A DNA stretch of 13,028 nt from Methanobacteriota archaeon (GCA_005879045.1 VBLV01000147.1:1-13028), one strand, 5' to 3'. Shown: positions 1 through 7,050, numbered from the stretch's first letter. The notes: a model not told the origin generated them from the letters alone. Numbers and translations are program-made.

Positions 1-691
1 CCCAGCCTGTTGAGTGCGCGAGCTCCGCTAGGTCATCCGGCGAAAGCAGCAAGAGGTCAAACCAGTCCCCCACCCGGCCTTTGTAACGGCCCCGCAGCGA
101 GAGCAATCCCGGCGGTCGTCCTCGTGCGATGTTCCGCTTCACATACCTCAAGTGGTAGGGGATCCAGGTCCCCGGGATCCGCGTGCTCCCGATGATCCGG
201 CCGCGTGCCTTCGTGATCTCCCGAGCGTCGCGTAGGAATCGCCGCATCCGGGGAAGGTCTCCCGCGAGTCCGAGGTTGTTGCCCATCAGGATCAGCGTGT
301 CGAATGTCCCCAAGCCCCGCGGCAGGCGCTGGACGCTCGCCTGATAGACCTCCTGGACGCCGCGAACGCGGGCGAGAGCGACCTGCGTCGGCGAAGCATC
401 GATGCCCACCACGCGATGTCCTTTCCTCTGGAGGTAGACGGCGTGACGACCCGGGCCGCAACCGACGTCCAGGACGCGACCACGGACTTCCTTCATCGCC
501 GCGCGTTCGATCTTCGACCACTTGGCGGGAGGGGTGAAGTACGCCTCGACGAGCGAGCGGCTGCGGTACCCATCATCTCGCTCGAACTCGAAGACGACCT
601 TCTTGCCGAGCCAATGGTCAAGCATCGCCTGCGCGTAGAGATCGAACGAGGAGACCTTTTGGCGTTTCCGCGGCGCACGGCGGGAAGGCAT
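1..691 (-). CDS. Class I SAM-dependent methyltransferase, 3' end outside window
   Basis: A Rossmann-fold methyltransferase that transfers a methyl group from S-adenosylmethionine to an unidentified substrate. About 230 residues are visible. The SAM-binding glycine loop RVLDVGCGPG lies at residues 72-81 and the acidic ribose-binding residue is Asp98 in VVGIDAS. A post-II/III-like stretch TFDTLILMGNNLGL follows around residues 122-135. The N-terminal 60 residues are basic and then contain aromatic residues, as in small methyltransferases of the Methyltransf_11/25 type. ATG at 691 is the earliest possible start, because an in-frame TGA lies two codons upstream. The reading frame is open to base 2, so the C-terminal substrate-recognition part is missing. 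It is divergent from the 813-2037 unit. The family is secure; the substrate cannot be told from the sequence. Confidence 0.88.
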   Translation of the reverse strand, partial: MPSRRAPRKRQKVSSFDLYAQAMLDHWLGKKVVFEFERDDGYRSRSLVEAYFTPPAKWSKIERAAMKEVRGRVLDVGCGPGRHAVYLQRKGHRVVGIDASPTQVALARVRGVQEVYQASVQRLPRGLGTFDTLILMGNNLGLAGDLPRMRRFLRDAREITKARGRIIGSTRIPGTWIPYHLRYVKRNIARGRPPGLLSLRGRYKGRVGDWFDLLLLSPDDLAELAHSTGW

Positions 692-747
692 AACTCAAGC
701 GGCATGTGCCGCGGTCGTCTTGAGATTTGCCTCTCGACGAGGTAGCT

Positions 748-759
748 ACAAGATAATCG
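748..759 (-). promoter_or_regulatory. TATA-like box for the methyltransferase gene (tentative)
   Basis: On the minus strand this reads CGATTATCTTG, close to the box before the enoyl-CoA hydratase gene. It is centred about 63 bases before the ATG at 691, so if it is used the transcript has a leader of roughly 35 bases. No good Shine-Dalgarno sequence precedes that ATG, which weakens the call. Confidence 0.35.
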
Positions 760-768
760 CGTTGAAGC

Positions 769-779
769 AAAGCTTATCC
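769..779 (+). promoter_or_regulatory. TATA-like box for the DUF2080/HisA-like unit
   Basis: AAAGCTTATCC nearly matches the box before the AlkZ-like gene (AAAGGCTTATCC). It is centred about 37 bases before the ATG at 813, so a short leader of about 10 bases is predicted. It lies about 20 bases from the opposing box at 748-759, which makes a back-to-back promoter region. Confidence 0.5.
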
Positions 780-812
780 TTTGAGGACGCGTAGGCGGAT
801 GGGGGTCCGGAG

Positions 813-959
813 ATGGCTCGCGTCCGGAGAGAATCGAAGTTCGAAGTGTTCGGTCAGGAGATGCTCGAGAAGGTCGTGGCGAAGAGCGGGAGCTCCGGCC
901 GCGTCTACCTGCCACCCGACTGGATCGGCAAGCGCGTGAAGGTCATCCGCGTCGAGTGA
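813..959 (+). CDS. DUF2080-type mini-protein (AbrB-like, transposon-associated family)
   Basis: This gene encodes a 48-residue protein. The core FEVFGQEMLEKVVAKSGSSG followed by RVYLPPDWIGKRVKVIRV resembles the archaeal DUF2080 family, small AbrB-like proteins usually annotated as transposon-encoded. In AbrB folds the swapped beta hairpin binds DNA; binding here is only inferred. The ATG at 813 is the first start after an in-frame TAG at 792. GGAG abuts the start codon, too close to act as a normal Shine-Dalgarno site. The stop is 10 bases before the HisA-like gene on the same strand, so the two are probably co-transcribed. No transposase, inverted repeats or IS ends are visible nearby, so this may be a domesticated or stranded copy. 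I recognised the family by eye from the conserved WIGKRVKV ending, with moderate certainty. Confidence 0.68.
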   Translation: MARVRRESKFEVFGQEMLEKVVAKSGSSGRVYLPPDWIGKRVKVIRVE

Positions 960-969
960 GGCGCGTCCG

Positions 970-2037
970 ATGCCGGGGCGTTTCGGTCCGACGGATTTCG
1001 CGGCCTGCGCGCGGTGCGGGAGCGGCCAGGTCCACCCCAAGCTGCTCGTGATGGGCCCGATCGCGGGCGTCGACAGCGACAGTCGCTCGTACGTGTGCCA
1101 TGCGTGCGGCTACGAGGGCCTCCCGATTTTCTTCGACACGGAGGCGGGGCGCGCCCAGTTCGAACGCGAGAAGAAAGGGATTTGGGAAGCGGAGCCGGCA
1201 ACGAAGAAGGGCCCCGTGTCGATCCCGATCCTCCCGATTCAAACCGATCCGTTGATCGATATGAAAGTCCTCGATCTCCTCCCATGGCGCGTCGTTGCGG
1301 TGACCGGGGTCCGGTGGGAGGCGGGCGGGCTAGCTCCGACCGGGTACCGCGTTTCGTTCCAAGAGTACTGGGATGCGATCGGCGGGCCCCGCTACAACGC
1401 GTCCCGAATCTACATGCTCGACCTGGCGGGCATCAACCGGGCGAACCCGAACTTCGAGGTGACCCGGCATCTCGGGAAGCGCTGCGACGTGTGGCTCGAC
1501 TCCGGGGGCCGCGAACCGGAGGAGGTCATGGACGGCTACATGCTCGACGTGGAGCGCGTAGTCGCTGGTACGAAGACCTTGCCCTCGCTGGACGCCTTCG
1601 CAGTCTTGTACGCATTGTCGTCCGAAGCCCTCCCGTGTCTTGACTGGGATGGCCGCGTGGTCTGGCGGGAGCCCAGTGAGACGCAGGTCGACCTCCGCGA
1701 CGTCGCGAAAGCGATACGCGGGATCGGTTTCTCGTCGATCTGCGTGATGGATCTGCGCCGCCTCGGTTCGGAGCTCGGGCCGGATCCCGCGCTCCTCTCC
1801 CTGCTCGAGGGGCTCGATCTGGACGTCTACGTCGGAGGTGGGCTGCAGGAGTCGCATGTCCTCCGGCTCGGGGAGCGAGGGTTCGCGGGTGGCCTCGTCG
1901 ACCCTTTCACTCCTGTAATCCGAGACCTCTTGAAGACACCGAAGCCCGAAGCACCCACGGAAGCAATTGCCCCGGCTCCGGCTCCGCGACCCGCCCCTGC
2001 ACCGCGCTCCGTCCCGGACAGTACCGGATTGCCGTAG
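970..2037 (+). CDS. HisA/HisF-related TIM-barrel protein with N-terminal zinc ribbon
   Basis: This 355-residue protein has three visible parts. Residues 13-46 hold a CxxC...CxxC zinc ribbon (Cys13, Cys16, Cys43, Cys46). Residues about 98-320 resemble the HisA/HisF-related barrel proteins found in archaea and some methylotrophs. The KVLDL start of the barrel carries Asp102 at the place of the HisA catalytic Asp; IYMLDLAGI matches the second strand, VVAGT is a phosphate-loop-like segment, and VYVGGGL matches the late GGG strand. Residues about 325-355 are a Pro/Ala-rich, probably disordered tail. HisA itself is about 240 residues long and has neither extension. It is unlikely to be the histidine enzyme, as no his genes are nearby and the strand motifs are degenerate. 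Related proteins have been linked to methanopterin-type C1 metabolism, but the reaction here is unknown. The ATG at 970 lies 10 bases after the previous stop. Confidence 0.8.
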   Translation: MPGRFGPTDFAACARCGSGQVHPKLLVMGPIAGVDSDSRSYVCHACGYEGLPIFFDTEAGRAQFEREKKGIWEAEPATKKGPVSIPILPIQTDPLIDMKVLDLLPWRVVAVTGVRWEAGGLAPTGYRVSFQEYWDAIGGPRYNASRIYMLDLAGINRANPNFEVTRHLGKRCDVWLDSGGREPEEVMDGYMLDVERVVAGTKTLPSLDAFAVLYALSSEALPCLDWDGRVVWREPSETQVDLRDVAKAIRGIGFSSICVMDLRRLGSELGPDPALLSLLEGLDLDVYVGGGLQESHVLRLGERGFAGGLVDPFTPVIRDLLKTPKPEAPTEAIAPAPAPRPAPAPRSVPDSTGLP

Positions 2038-2151
2038 GAAGACGAGAGCGTATTGAGTCGGAGGCACGGCTATGGCCGAGCCTTGCGGGATCCCATCCCG
2101 AGAAATCAAGAGAAGCGTCGAACCTGGCCCACGACCGCGCCGATGACGGGT
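2038..2151. other. Convergent intergenic gap with a short hairpin
   Basis: This gap separates two convergent genes. Bases 2086-2100 form a perfect 6-bp stem, CGGGAT paired with ATCCCG, around a 3-base loop. Bases 2067-2078 form a weaker stem, CGGC paired with GCCG. Neither is followed by a T run, so a terminator role is not shown. No coding potential was seen. Confidence 0.35.
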
Positions 2152-2565
2152 CTAAACTCGTTCGATATCGATGCCGGCTTTCTTGATTAGCTCGAGGCCT
2201 TCATCGCTCCGATACGCGGCCCGGTAGTAGAGCTTCCCTGCGCCGCTGTTTATGATGAGCTTGGCGCACGTTACACACGGTTGGCCTGTGACGAAGACGA
2301 CCTTCCGTGGGTCGTTCACGCGGACCTTGATTAGGGCATTTTGCTCCGCGTGGACACATTGACAGTTCCCCGGTTGATCGAATTTGCAATCGTCGTGAGA
2401 CATCCCTTTCGCTGTCCCGTTGTAACCGAAGCCGTAGATTTGGGTCATGTCCTCGGAGGTGATGACGCACGAGAACTGGGCGCGCTTGCATGTGGCCCGG
2501 CGCGTGAGCGACATCGCGAAATCCATGATCAAGCTCTCGAGACTCGGCCGCTCGATTTTTCCCAC
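2152..2565 (-). CDS. Deoxycytidylate/cytidine deaminase family enzyme
   Basis: This 137-residue zinc hydrolase probably deaminates dCMP to dUMP, feeding thymidylate synthesis in the cytoplasm. The catalytic motif HAEQNAL supplies zinc ligand His72 and the proton-shuttling Glu74. PCVTCAKLI supplies zinc ligands Cys97 and Cys100. The GFGYNG segment (45-50) and RRATCKR near residues 22-28 are typical of the dCMP deaminase/ComEB subgroup. Extra cysteines at 60, 68 and 70 could hold a second zinc, as known in phage dCMP deaminase. The start is GTG at 2565. The next candidate, an ATG at 2526, would cut off the conserved first helix. A TATA-like box lies 47 bases upstream, and the AlkZ-like gene is divergent. 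The family is certain; dCMP rather than another (deoxy)cytidine substrate is inferred. Confidence 0.9.
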   Translation of the reverse strand: MGKIERPSLESLIMDFAMSLTRRATCKRAQFSCVITSEDMTQIYGFGYNGTAKGMSHDDCKFDQPGNCQCVHAEQNALIKVRVNDPRKVVFVTGQPCVTCAKLIINSGAGKLYYRAAYRSDEGLELIKKAGIDIERV

Positions 2566-2607
2566 GCCTTCTCACCCGCTCCGGGGAGGCGAAGAACTCG
2601 CCGCTCG

Positions 2608-2618
2608 TCTTAAGGTTT
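2608..2618 (-). promoter_or_regulatory. TATA-like box for the dCMP deaminase gene
   Basis: The minus strand reads AAACCTTAAGA, almost identical to the box before leuB (AAACCTTAAGG). It is centred about 47 bases before the GTG at 2565, so a leader of roughly 20 bases is predicted. GAAGG a few bases before the GTG may serve as a ribosome binding site. Confidence 0.5.
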
Positions 2619-2649
2619 CGGAGGCCTCCTGCGTCCGCACCCGCACCGC

Positions 2650-2661
2650 AAAGGCTTATCC
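2650..2661 (+). promoter_or_regulatory. TATA-like box for the AlkZ-like gene (leaderless)
   Basis: AAAGGCTTATCC is centred 29 to 30 bases before the ATG at 2687. In archaea transcription starts about 26 bases after the box centre, so the mRNA should begin at or within a few bases of the start codon. This supports 2687 over the upstream GTG/ATG codons of the same open frame. Confidence 0.6.
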
Positions 2662-2686
2662 GAGAAACTTGGGGTGCGCCCGTCCA

Positions 2687-3880
2687 ATGAACCCCCGAGC
2701 AACCGTGATCGATGCTCAACGCGCATCCCCCGAGCAGGTCTCGGCCTTCCGGCTGTCTCGTCATCACCTCGTCAAGCGGGCATCGGCCTCGGCCCTTGCC
2801 CAGGTAGCGGGCGACATGGCGGGCGTCCAAGCCCAGGTGTTGTCGGCCGCGCAAATCTCGTTGTGGGCACGGACCCGCGGCCTCTCCGCAGATGACGTCG
2901 AGAATGCGCTGTGGCGTGACCGGACCCTCGTGAAATCGTGGTGCATCCGCGGCGCGCTCCACATCATCCCATCCAAAGATTTCGCCGTGTTCGTACGTGG
3001 CGGCGACCGGCGGAACGCGCGCTCTACGGCCTGGCTCGTCCGCGCCCGGATGCCGATCGAGGCCGTCGACCGACTGGTCGAAGCGATGCGGGATGGGCTC
3101 GATCGACCGCTCACGCGTAGCGAGATTGCCGAGCGGATTACCGCTTCCCTGGGAATCAAGAGTGTCGAGAAGTCGCACCGCGGTTGGGGCGGCACATCGA
3201 CCGCGACCGGGTTTCGAATCGCCGGCAAGATGTTGTCCCTCGATGGGATCGTCTTCCTCGCGTGCCTTCGGGGGCTCGCGTGTTTCGGTCCGGCCCGCGG
3301 GGCCCAGGCGACCTTCGTTCGTCCGGAGAAGTGGCTTCCGGACTGGAACGATCTGCCTGTGGAGAAGGCGGAACTCGAGCTCCTCCGGCGGTATCTCCGG
3401 GCGCACGGCCCGGCGACGGTGCGCGACTTCGCGCTCTGGACCTACATGACCGCGCCCGACTCCCGCGAGATCTGGGCGCGCCTCGAACCTGAGATGGCCC
3501 CGGTCGACGTAGATGGGCGAATCGGCTGGGTCCTTCGCGAGGATCTGCCCGCGTTGCGGCGGTCGAAGCTCGACGAGCCCGTTATCCGTCTCCTGCCGTC
3601 CTTCGATGCGTTCCTCCTCGGCGTGAAGGACAAGAGCCACCTGGTCGATCTGGCCCACTACAAGCGGGTGTACCGCCCGCAAGGGTGGCTCTCTCCCGTC
3701 GTGCTCGTGGACGGCCGCGTCGTCGGCGTGTGGTCCCACGAGCGGAAAGGCGACCGGCTCTCGGTGCGCATCACCCCCTTCAGCAGGTTGTCTCCCATGG
3801 TGCGGTCGCACATCCGGGAAGAAGCCGATGACCTGGGTCGGTTCTTCGGAGCCCGGGGCAGGTCGATCCGTTTCTCGTGA
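2687..3880 (+). CDS. Winged-helix HTH_42 protein, AlkZ/YcaQ-like putative DNA glycosylase
   Basis: This 397-residue protein belongs to the HTH_42 (winged helix DNA-binding) family, whose studied members AlkZ and YcaQ remove bulky or crosslinked bases from DNA. VQAQVLSAAQISLWARTRG near residues 47-65 matches the family segment that carries the catalytic Gln-x-Gln/Asp pair, here Gln48 and Gln50. WCIRGALHII (85-94) is the next conserved block. LDEPVIRLLPSFDAFLLG and YRPQGWLSPVVLVDGRVVGVW match the C-terminal beta part. The length agrees with full-length members. The reading frame extends upstream to 2447, but those codons overlap the antisense deaminase gene, and a TATA-like box sits 29 bases before ATG 2687, so I use that start. 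The 3' end stops 3 bases from the convergent ligase gene. Glycosylase activity is inferred from family; many members are uncharacterised. Confidence 0.82.
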   Translation: MNPRATVIDAQRASPEQVSAFRLSRHHLVKRASASALAQVAGDMAGVQAQVLSAAQISLWARTRGLSADDVENALWRDRTLVKSWCIRGALHIIPSKDFAVFVRGGDRRNARSTAWLVRARMPIEAVDRLVEAMRDGLDRPLTRSEIAERITASLGIKSVEKSHRGWGGTSTATGFRIAGKMLSLDGIVFLACLRGLACFGPARGAQATFVRPEKWLPDWNDLPVEKAELELLRRYLRAHGPATVRDFALWTYMTAPDSREIWARLEPEMAPVDVDGRIGWVLREDLPALRRSKLDEPVIRLLPSFDAFLLGVKDKSHLVDLAHYKRVYRPQGWLSPVVLVDGRVVGVWSHERKGDRLSVRITPFSRLSPMVRSHIREEADDLGRFFGARGRSIRFS

Positions 3881-3883
3881 GGG

Positions 3884-5596
3884 TCATCGCGCGGTCGATG
3901 CCTTCGCGAGCTCTTGCTCCCGCAACTGCCGCCGCAGGACCTTCCCGACCAGCGACATCGGAAGGGCCGTCGCGAACTCGACCGCCTTCGGCACTTTGAA
4001 CGGCGCAAGCCGCTCTTTGCAGAACGCGATGAGGTCCGCCTCGGTCGCGGTCTTCCCGGGCTTCAGGACCACGAATGCCTTGACGGTCTCGCCGCGGTAG
4101 GGGTCGGGGACGCCGATCGCTGCGGCTTCTCCGACGGCGGGATGCATGAAGAGGACCTCCTCGACTTCTCGCGGGTACACGTTGTAGCCGGAGCAGAGGA
4201 TTAGGTCCTTCTTTCGGTCCACAATGTAGAAGTAGCCATCCGCGTCCATCTTGGCCAGGTCGCCCGTGAGGAGCCAACCATCGCGCAGGACGTTCCGGGT
4301 TTCCTCCGGTTTGTTCCAGTAGCCCTTCATCACCTGGGGACCGCGAACCGCGAGCTCGCCGACCTCGCCTTGCGCCACTTCTCGCGTCGGGTCGTCCGCA
4401 TCGACGATCTTCGCGTCCGTGTCGGGGAACGGAATGCCGATGCACTCCTTGACCACGCCGTTCAGGGGATTGCAATGGGTGACGGGCGACGCCTCCGTCA
4501 GCCCGTATCCCTCGACGAGTCGTCCCCCGGTGGCCGCCTCGAACTGCTTGCGCACCTCGTTCGGGAGGGGCGCGGCGCCCGAGATGCAGGCGCGGATTGA
4601 CCGGAGGTCGTACTTCGCCAGCTTCGGATGTCGGAGGATCGCGATGTACATCGTCGGAACGCCGGGGAACAGGCTCGGCTTCGTCTTGTTGATCAGCTTG
4701 AGGATCGCGCCAATCTCGCGCGGGTTCGGGTAGAGGATCACCTCGATACCCGCCACGACGGACAAGAGCATCACGGCGGTGAGCCCGTACACATGGAACA
4801 GAGGAATCGCCCCGAGCAACTTTTCCGACCGGTGCGAGCCCGCGGAAAACCACGCCGCGACCTGCATCGCGTTGGCGATGAGATTGCGGTTGGTCAGCAT
4901 CGCGCCTTTCGACGTTCCGGTCGTTCCGCCCGTGTACTGAAGGACCACCACGTCATCGAGGCTGGCTCGGGTCTCCAGGGCCGGACTCGGCGGCGTCCGG
5001 GCCAGGTCCGCGAACCGGTGGATCCCGACTTCGTGCGGGATGTCGAGGGGCCAATGGCCCTGCTTCTTCAGGTCCCGTCTCTTCTTGATGGGATAGAGCT
5101 GCCGCAAGGGGACTTTCAGGAACTCGCCGACGTCACACACGACGACGCGCTTCACGCCCGCGTTCGCGCGCGCCTTCGACACGTTGTGCCAGAACAGGTC
5201 GAGGGTGACGACGGTCTCCACGCCCGCGTCGGTCCACAAGCCCTCCAATTCCCGCGGGGTGTACAGGGGATTCGTCTGAACCACGATGCCCCCCGTGCGG
5301 AGCACGGCGAAAAAGGCGACGACGAAATGGGGTGTGTTCGGAAGGACGAGGGACACGAGGTCCCCCGGGAGGACCCCGATCCTTCGCAGGCCCGCGGCGA
5401 ATCGGTCGGCGGCCGCGTCGAGGTCGCGATAGGATATCGATTTGCCGTAGAACGTGATCGCGGGGCGGCCCCCGAATTCCTTGGCGGCACGCCGAAGCAG
5501 CTCGTGGACGGGAATTTCCGGATAGTCGATTGACTTCGGAACGCCCTCCGGCCAGCTCCCGAGCCACGGCCGTTCGAGGGTCGCCTCCCCCTTCAT
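3884..5596 (-). CDS. Long-chain fatty-acid--CoA ligase (AMP-forming)
   Basis: This 570-residue ANL-superfamily enzyme activates a carboxylic acid with ATP to an acyl-adenylate, then forms the CoA thioester. The motifs are complete: the P-loop-like YTGGTTGTSKG (221-231), YGLTEASP (364-371), GWLLTGD (440-446), the hinge-region DRKKDLI (460-466), and the catalytic lysine of the C-terminal lid, Lys552 in SLVGKVLRR. The length and the NPLYTPRELEG block (109-119) fit long/medium-chain ligases of the FadD type rather than acetate ligases. ATG 5596 is supported by a TATA-like box 28 bases upstream. The divergent neighbour is an enoyl-CoA hydratase, which suggests a joint role in acyl-CoA breakdown. 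Chain length and any aromatic-acid preference cannot be read from the sequence. Confidence 0.93.
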   Translation of the reverse strand: MKGEATLERPWLGSWPEGVPKSIDYPEIPVHELLRRAAKEFGGRPAITFYGKSISYRDLDAAADRFAAGLRRIGVLPGDLVSLVLPNTPHFVVAFFAVLRTGGIVVQTNPLYTPRELEGLWTDAGVETVVTLDLFWHNVSKARANAGVKRVVVCDVGEFLKVPLRQLYPIKKRRDLKKQGHWPLDIPHEVGIHRFADLARTPPSPALETRASLDDVVVLQYTGGTTGTSKGAMLTNRNLIANAMQVAAWFSAGSHRSEKLLGAIPLFHVYGLTAVMLLSVVAGIEVILYPNPREIGAILKLINKTKPSLFPGVPTMYIAILRHPKLAKYDLRSIRACISGAAPLPNEVRKQFEAATGGRLVEGYGLTEASPVTHCNPLNGVVKECIGIPFPDTDAKIVDADDPTREVAQGEVGELAVRGPQVMKGYWNKPEETRNVLRDGWLLTGDLAKMDADGYFYIVDRKKDLILCSGYNVYPREVEEVLFMHPAVGEAAAIGVPDPYRGETVKAFVVLKPGKTATEADLIAFCKERLAPFKVPKAVEFATALPMSLVGKVLRRQLREQELAKASTAR

Positions 5597-5618
5597 GTCG
5601 GAAGATAACGGGGTCAGA

Positions 5619-5630
5619 GTCTAAAACCTG
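5619..5630 (-). promoter_or_regulatory. TATA-like box for the acyl-CoA ligase gene (leaderless)
   Basis: The minus strand reads CAGGTTTTAGAC. The TTTTAG core is centred about 28 bases before the ATG at 5596, as expected for a leaderless archaeal gene. It is back to back with the box at 5654-5665. Confidence 0.5.
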
Positions 5631-5653
5631 ATGGAGTTCCCGCCACCATCGCG

Positions 5654-5665
5654 AAACGATTATCC
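5654..5665 (+). promoter_or_regulatory. TATA-like box for the enoyl-CoA hydratase gene (leaderless)
   Basis: AAACGATTATCC is centred 28 to 29 bases before the ATG at 5690, the leaderless spacing. AGGAG occurs at 5671-5675 but lies too far from the ATG (15 bases) to be a good ribosome binding site. Confidence 0.6.
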
Positions 5666-5689
5666 GCCGCAGGAGCCCATCGCGGCTCG

Positions 5690-6454
5690 ATGCCCGACGC
5701 GCCCCGCTTTCGTGTCACCCGGGAGGGAGCCGTGGTGGTACTGTGGGTCGAGAATCCGCCGAGGAATCTCCTGAGCCTCTCGATGGTCACGGACCTCGCC
5801 GCGCGGGTCGCCGACTTGGAGAAGGACGATTCGGTTAGGGCGGCCGTCCTCACGGGAGCGGGACACGCCAATTTCTGTGCCGGACTCGACATGGACGAAT
5901 GGTCCCGGCTCTCACCGAAAGCCGCTCAAGACGAAATGAGCCGCGGCCAAGATGCGTTCTGGGCCCTCGAACATCTCACGAAGCCGACCATCGCTGCGAT
6001 CGCCGGGGCGGCCCGGGGCGCCGGGGCGGAGCTCGCCCTCGCATGCGATCTGCGAATCGCCGATGAGAGCGCGGTCTTCTCGCACCCGGAAGTCGATCTC
6101 GGATGGATGCCGAGCCACGGTGCCACGGCGAGGCTCTCGAAGATCGTCGGTCGGTCTCGGGCGCTCGAGATCCTCCTGAGCGGGAAGGAGGTGAAGGCCC
6201 TCGATGCGCTTCGCCTGGGGATCGTGAATCACCTCGCCTCTCCGGGCGGTGCACTGGATCAAGCGAAGGCCCTCGCGACCCTGTTCGCCTCGAAGCCGCG
6301 GCCCGCAGTGAAAGCGATCAAGCGGGCTCTCACCGAGGGCGACGAGAAGCCGTACCGCAACCGGTTCTTACTCGAGTCGCAGCATGCGATTCAGCTTCTG
6401 TGGAGTGACGAGCAAAAGGCCGCGATGGAGCGCCTTCGCGCGAAACGCCCCTGA
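5690..6454 (+). CDS. Enoyl-CoA hydratase/isomerase family protein
   Basis: This 254-residue crotonase-fold enzyme is expected to add water across the 2,3 double bond of an enoyl-CoA, a beta-oxidation step. Both glutamates of classical enoyl-CoA hydratase (Glu144 and Glu164 in the rat enzyme) appear conserved as Glu114 in GAGAELALACD and Glu134 in FSHPEVDLG. The spacing of exactly 20 residues matches. The oxyanion-hole segments NFCAGLD (61-67) and AGAARGAGAE are present, although the usual GGG is GAG. Two catalytic glutamates favour hydratase over isomerase or decarboxylase. It is transcribed divergently from the acyl-CoA ligase, with 93 bases between. No hydroxyacyl-CoA dehydrogenase or thiolase is in the window. 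Its 3' end faces the unrecognised 6476-7009 gene across 21 bases. Confidence 0.92.
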   Translation: MPDAPRFRVTREGAVVVLWVENPPRNLLSLSMVTDLAARVADLEKDDSVRAAVLTGAGHANFCAGLDMDEWSRLSPKAAQDEMSRGQDAFWALEHLTKPTIAAIAGAARGAGAELALACDLRIADESAVFSHPEVDLGWMPSHGATARLSKIVGRSRALEILLSGKEVKALDALRLGIVNHLASPGGALDQAKALATLFASKPRPAVKAIKRALTEGDEKPYRNRFLLESQHAIQLLWSDEQKAAMERLRAKRP

Positions 6455-6475
6455 GCTCAACGGAGGTCAGGGGGC

Positions 6476-7009
6476 TCAGCCGTGTCGCAATACCGTCTCC
6501 TTCGAGCCCCATCGCTTCAGCTCGATGTCGACGCCGACATCCGTGGCCACGAACGATCCGGCCTTCACGCCTGCCTCCTTCAGAATCTTGCGGCGCTCCT
6601 CATCGCTGGCGAAGGCGAGCTCCGACTGAAACAAGCCGAAATCGATCTCGACCTTCGAGTTCACTCGGACCGCGCCCACGAGTCGCGAGCCGCTCTCGAG
6701 GACGGGCCCAACCGTCGAGATTCGCCGCGCTCGGACCCGTTTCAGGAAGCCGAAGCAAATGACACGACCCTCGGCCCATTCTCCGGCTCGGACCTTCGAG
6801 TACGAATCCCGCGGATCGAGGCCGTAGATGTCCACGTACGTCGCGGCATCTTTCGGATCGTACGACCATCCCTTCTTCGGGTCCCGCGCGATGCGCATCC
6901 GGATGTAGCCTTCCGCCTCGCAATCGGGACAGAGCAGGGCCTCGAGAATCCGTCCCTTCACGGGAAAGGCCGCCTCGAACTCGAGGCCGGACTTGATCGG
7001 ACGGGGCAC
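6476..7009 (-). CDS. Hypothetical protein, unrecognised
   Basis: I do not recognise this protein. From the start preferred here it has 177 residues. It is soluble, with no signal peptide or membrane segment. It has one CPDC motif (27-30), a charged middle section, a beta-rich region (about residues 81-125) and a helical DEERRKILKEAGVKAG stretch (136-151). The single CxxC could bind metal only with other ligands or in a dimer. The open frame extends 13 codons to a GTG at 7048, but a TATA-like box (7034-7040) would then lie inside the coding region. GTG 7009 sits 28 bases downstream of that box, the same spacing as other genes here. An equally long antisense frame (6482-7054, +) exists but lacks any recognisable content. 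The gene is divergent from the synthase gene; a functional link is only possible, not shown. Confidence 0.68.
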   Translation of the reverse strand: MPRPIKSGLEFEAAFPVKGRILEALLCPDCEAEGYIRMRIARDPKKGWSYDPKDAATYVDIYGLDPRDSYSKVRAGEWAEGRVICFGFLKRVRARRISTVGPVLESGSRLVGAVRVNSKVEIDFGLFQSELAFASDEERRKILKEAGVKAGSFVATDVGVDIELKRWGSKETVLRHG

Positions 7010-7032
7010 CGCGGTGCGAACGGTCGCCACGA

Positions 7033-7041
7033 CGATAAACC
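7033..7041 (-). promoter_or_regulatory. TATA-like box for the 6476-7009 gene (leaderless)
   Basis: The minus strand reads GGTTTATCG, with its core centred 27 to 28 bases before the GTG at 7009. It is the best TATA-like match in this short divergent region and decides the start choice for the minus-strand gene. Confidence 0.5.
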
Positions 7042-7050
7042 CCACCACGC

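Noticed and set aside
1972-2010. GC-rich CCGGCTCCGGCTCC-like run considered as a DNA repeat
   Set aside because: It is explained by the Pro/Ala codons of the HisA-like protein tail.
2086-2100. Perfect 6-bp hairpin considered as an intrinsic terminator
   Set aside because: No T-rich tract follows on either strand, so termination is unsupported; it is kept only as a note in the gap entry.
2201-3811. 536-codon open frame on - under the AlkZ-like gene
   Set aside because: It overlaps two genes with clear family motifs and has an Arg/Pro-rich composition typical of GC-rich antisense reading.
4628-5533. 301-codon open frame on + inside the acyl-CoA ligase gene
   Set aside because: The opposite strand encodes a complete ANL enzyme with all core motifs; this frame has no recognisable domain.
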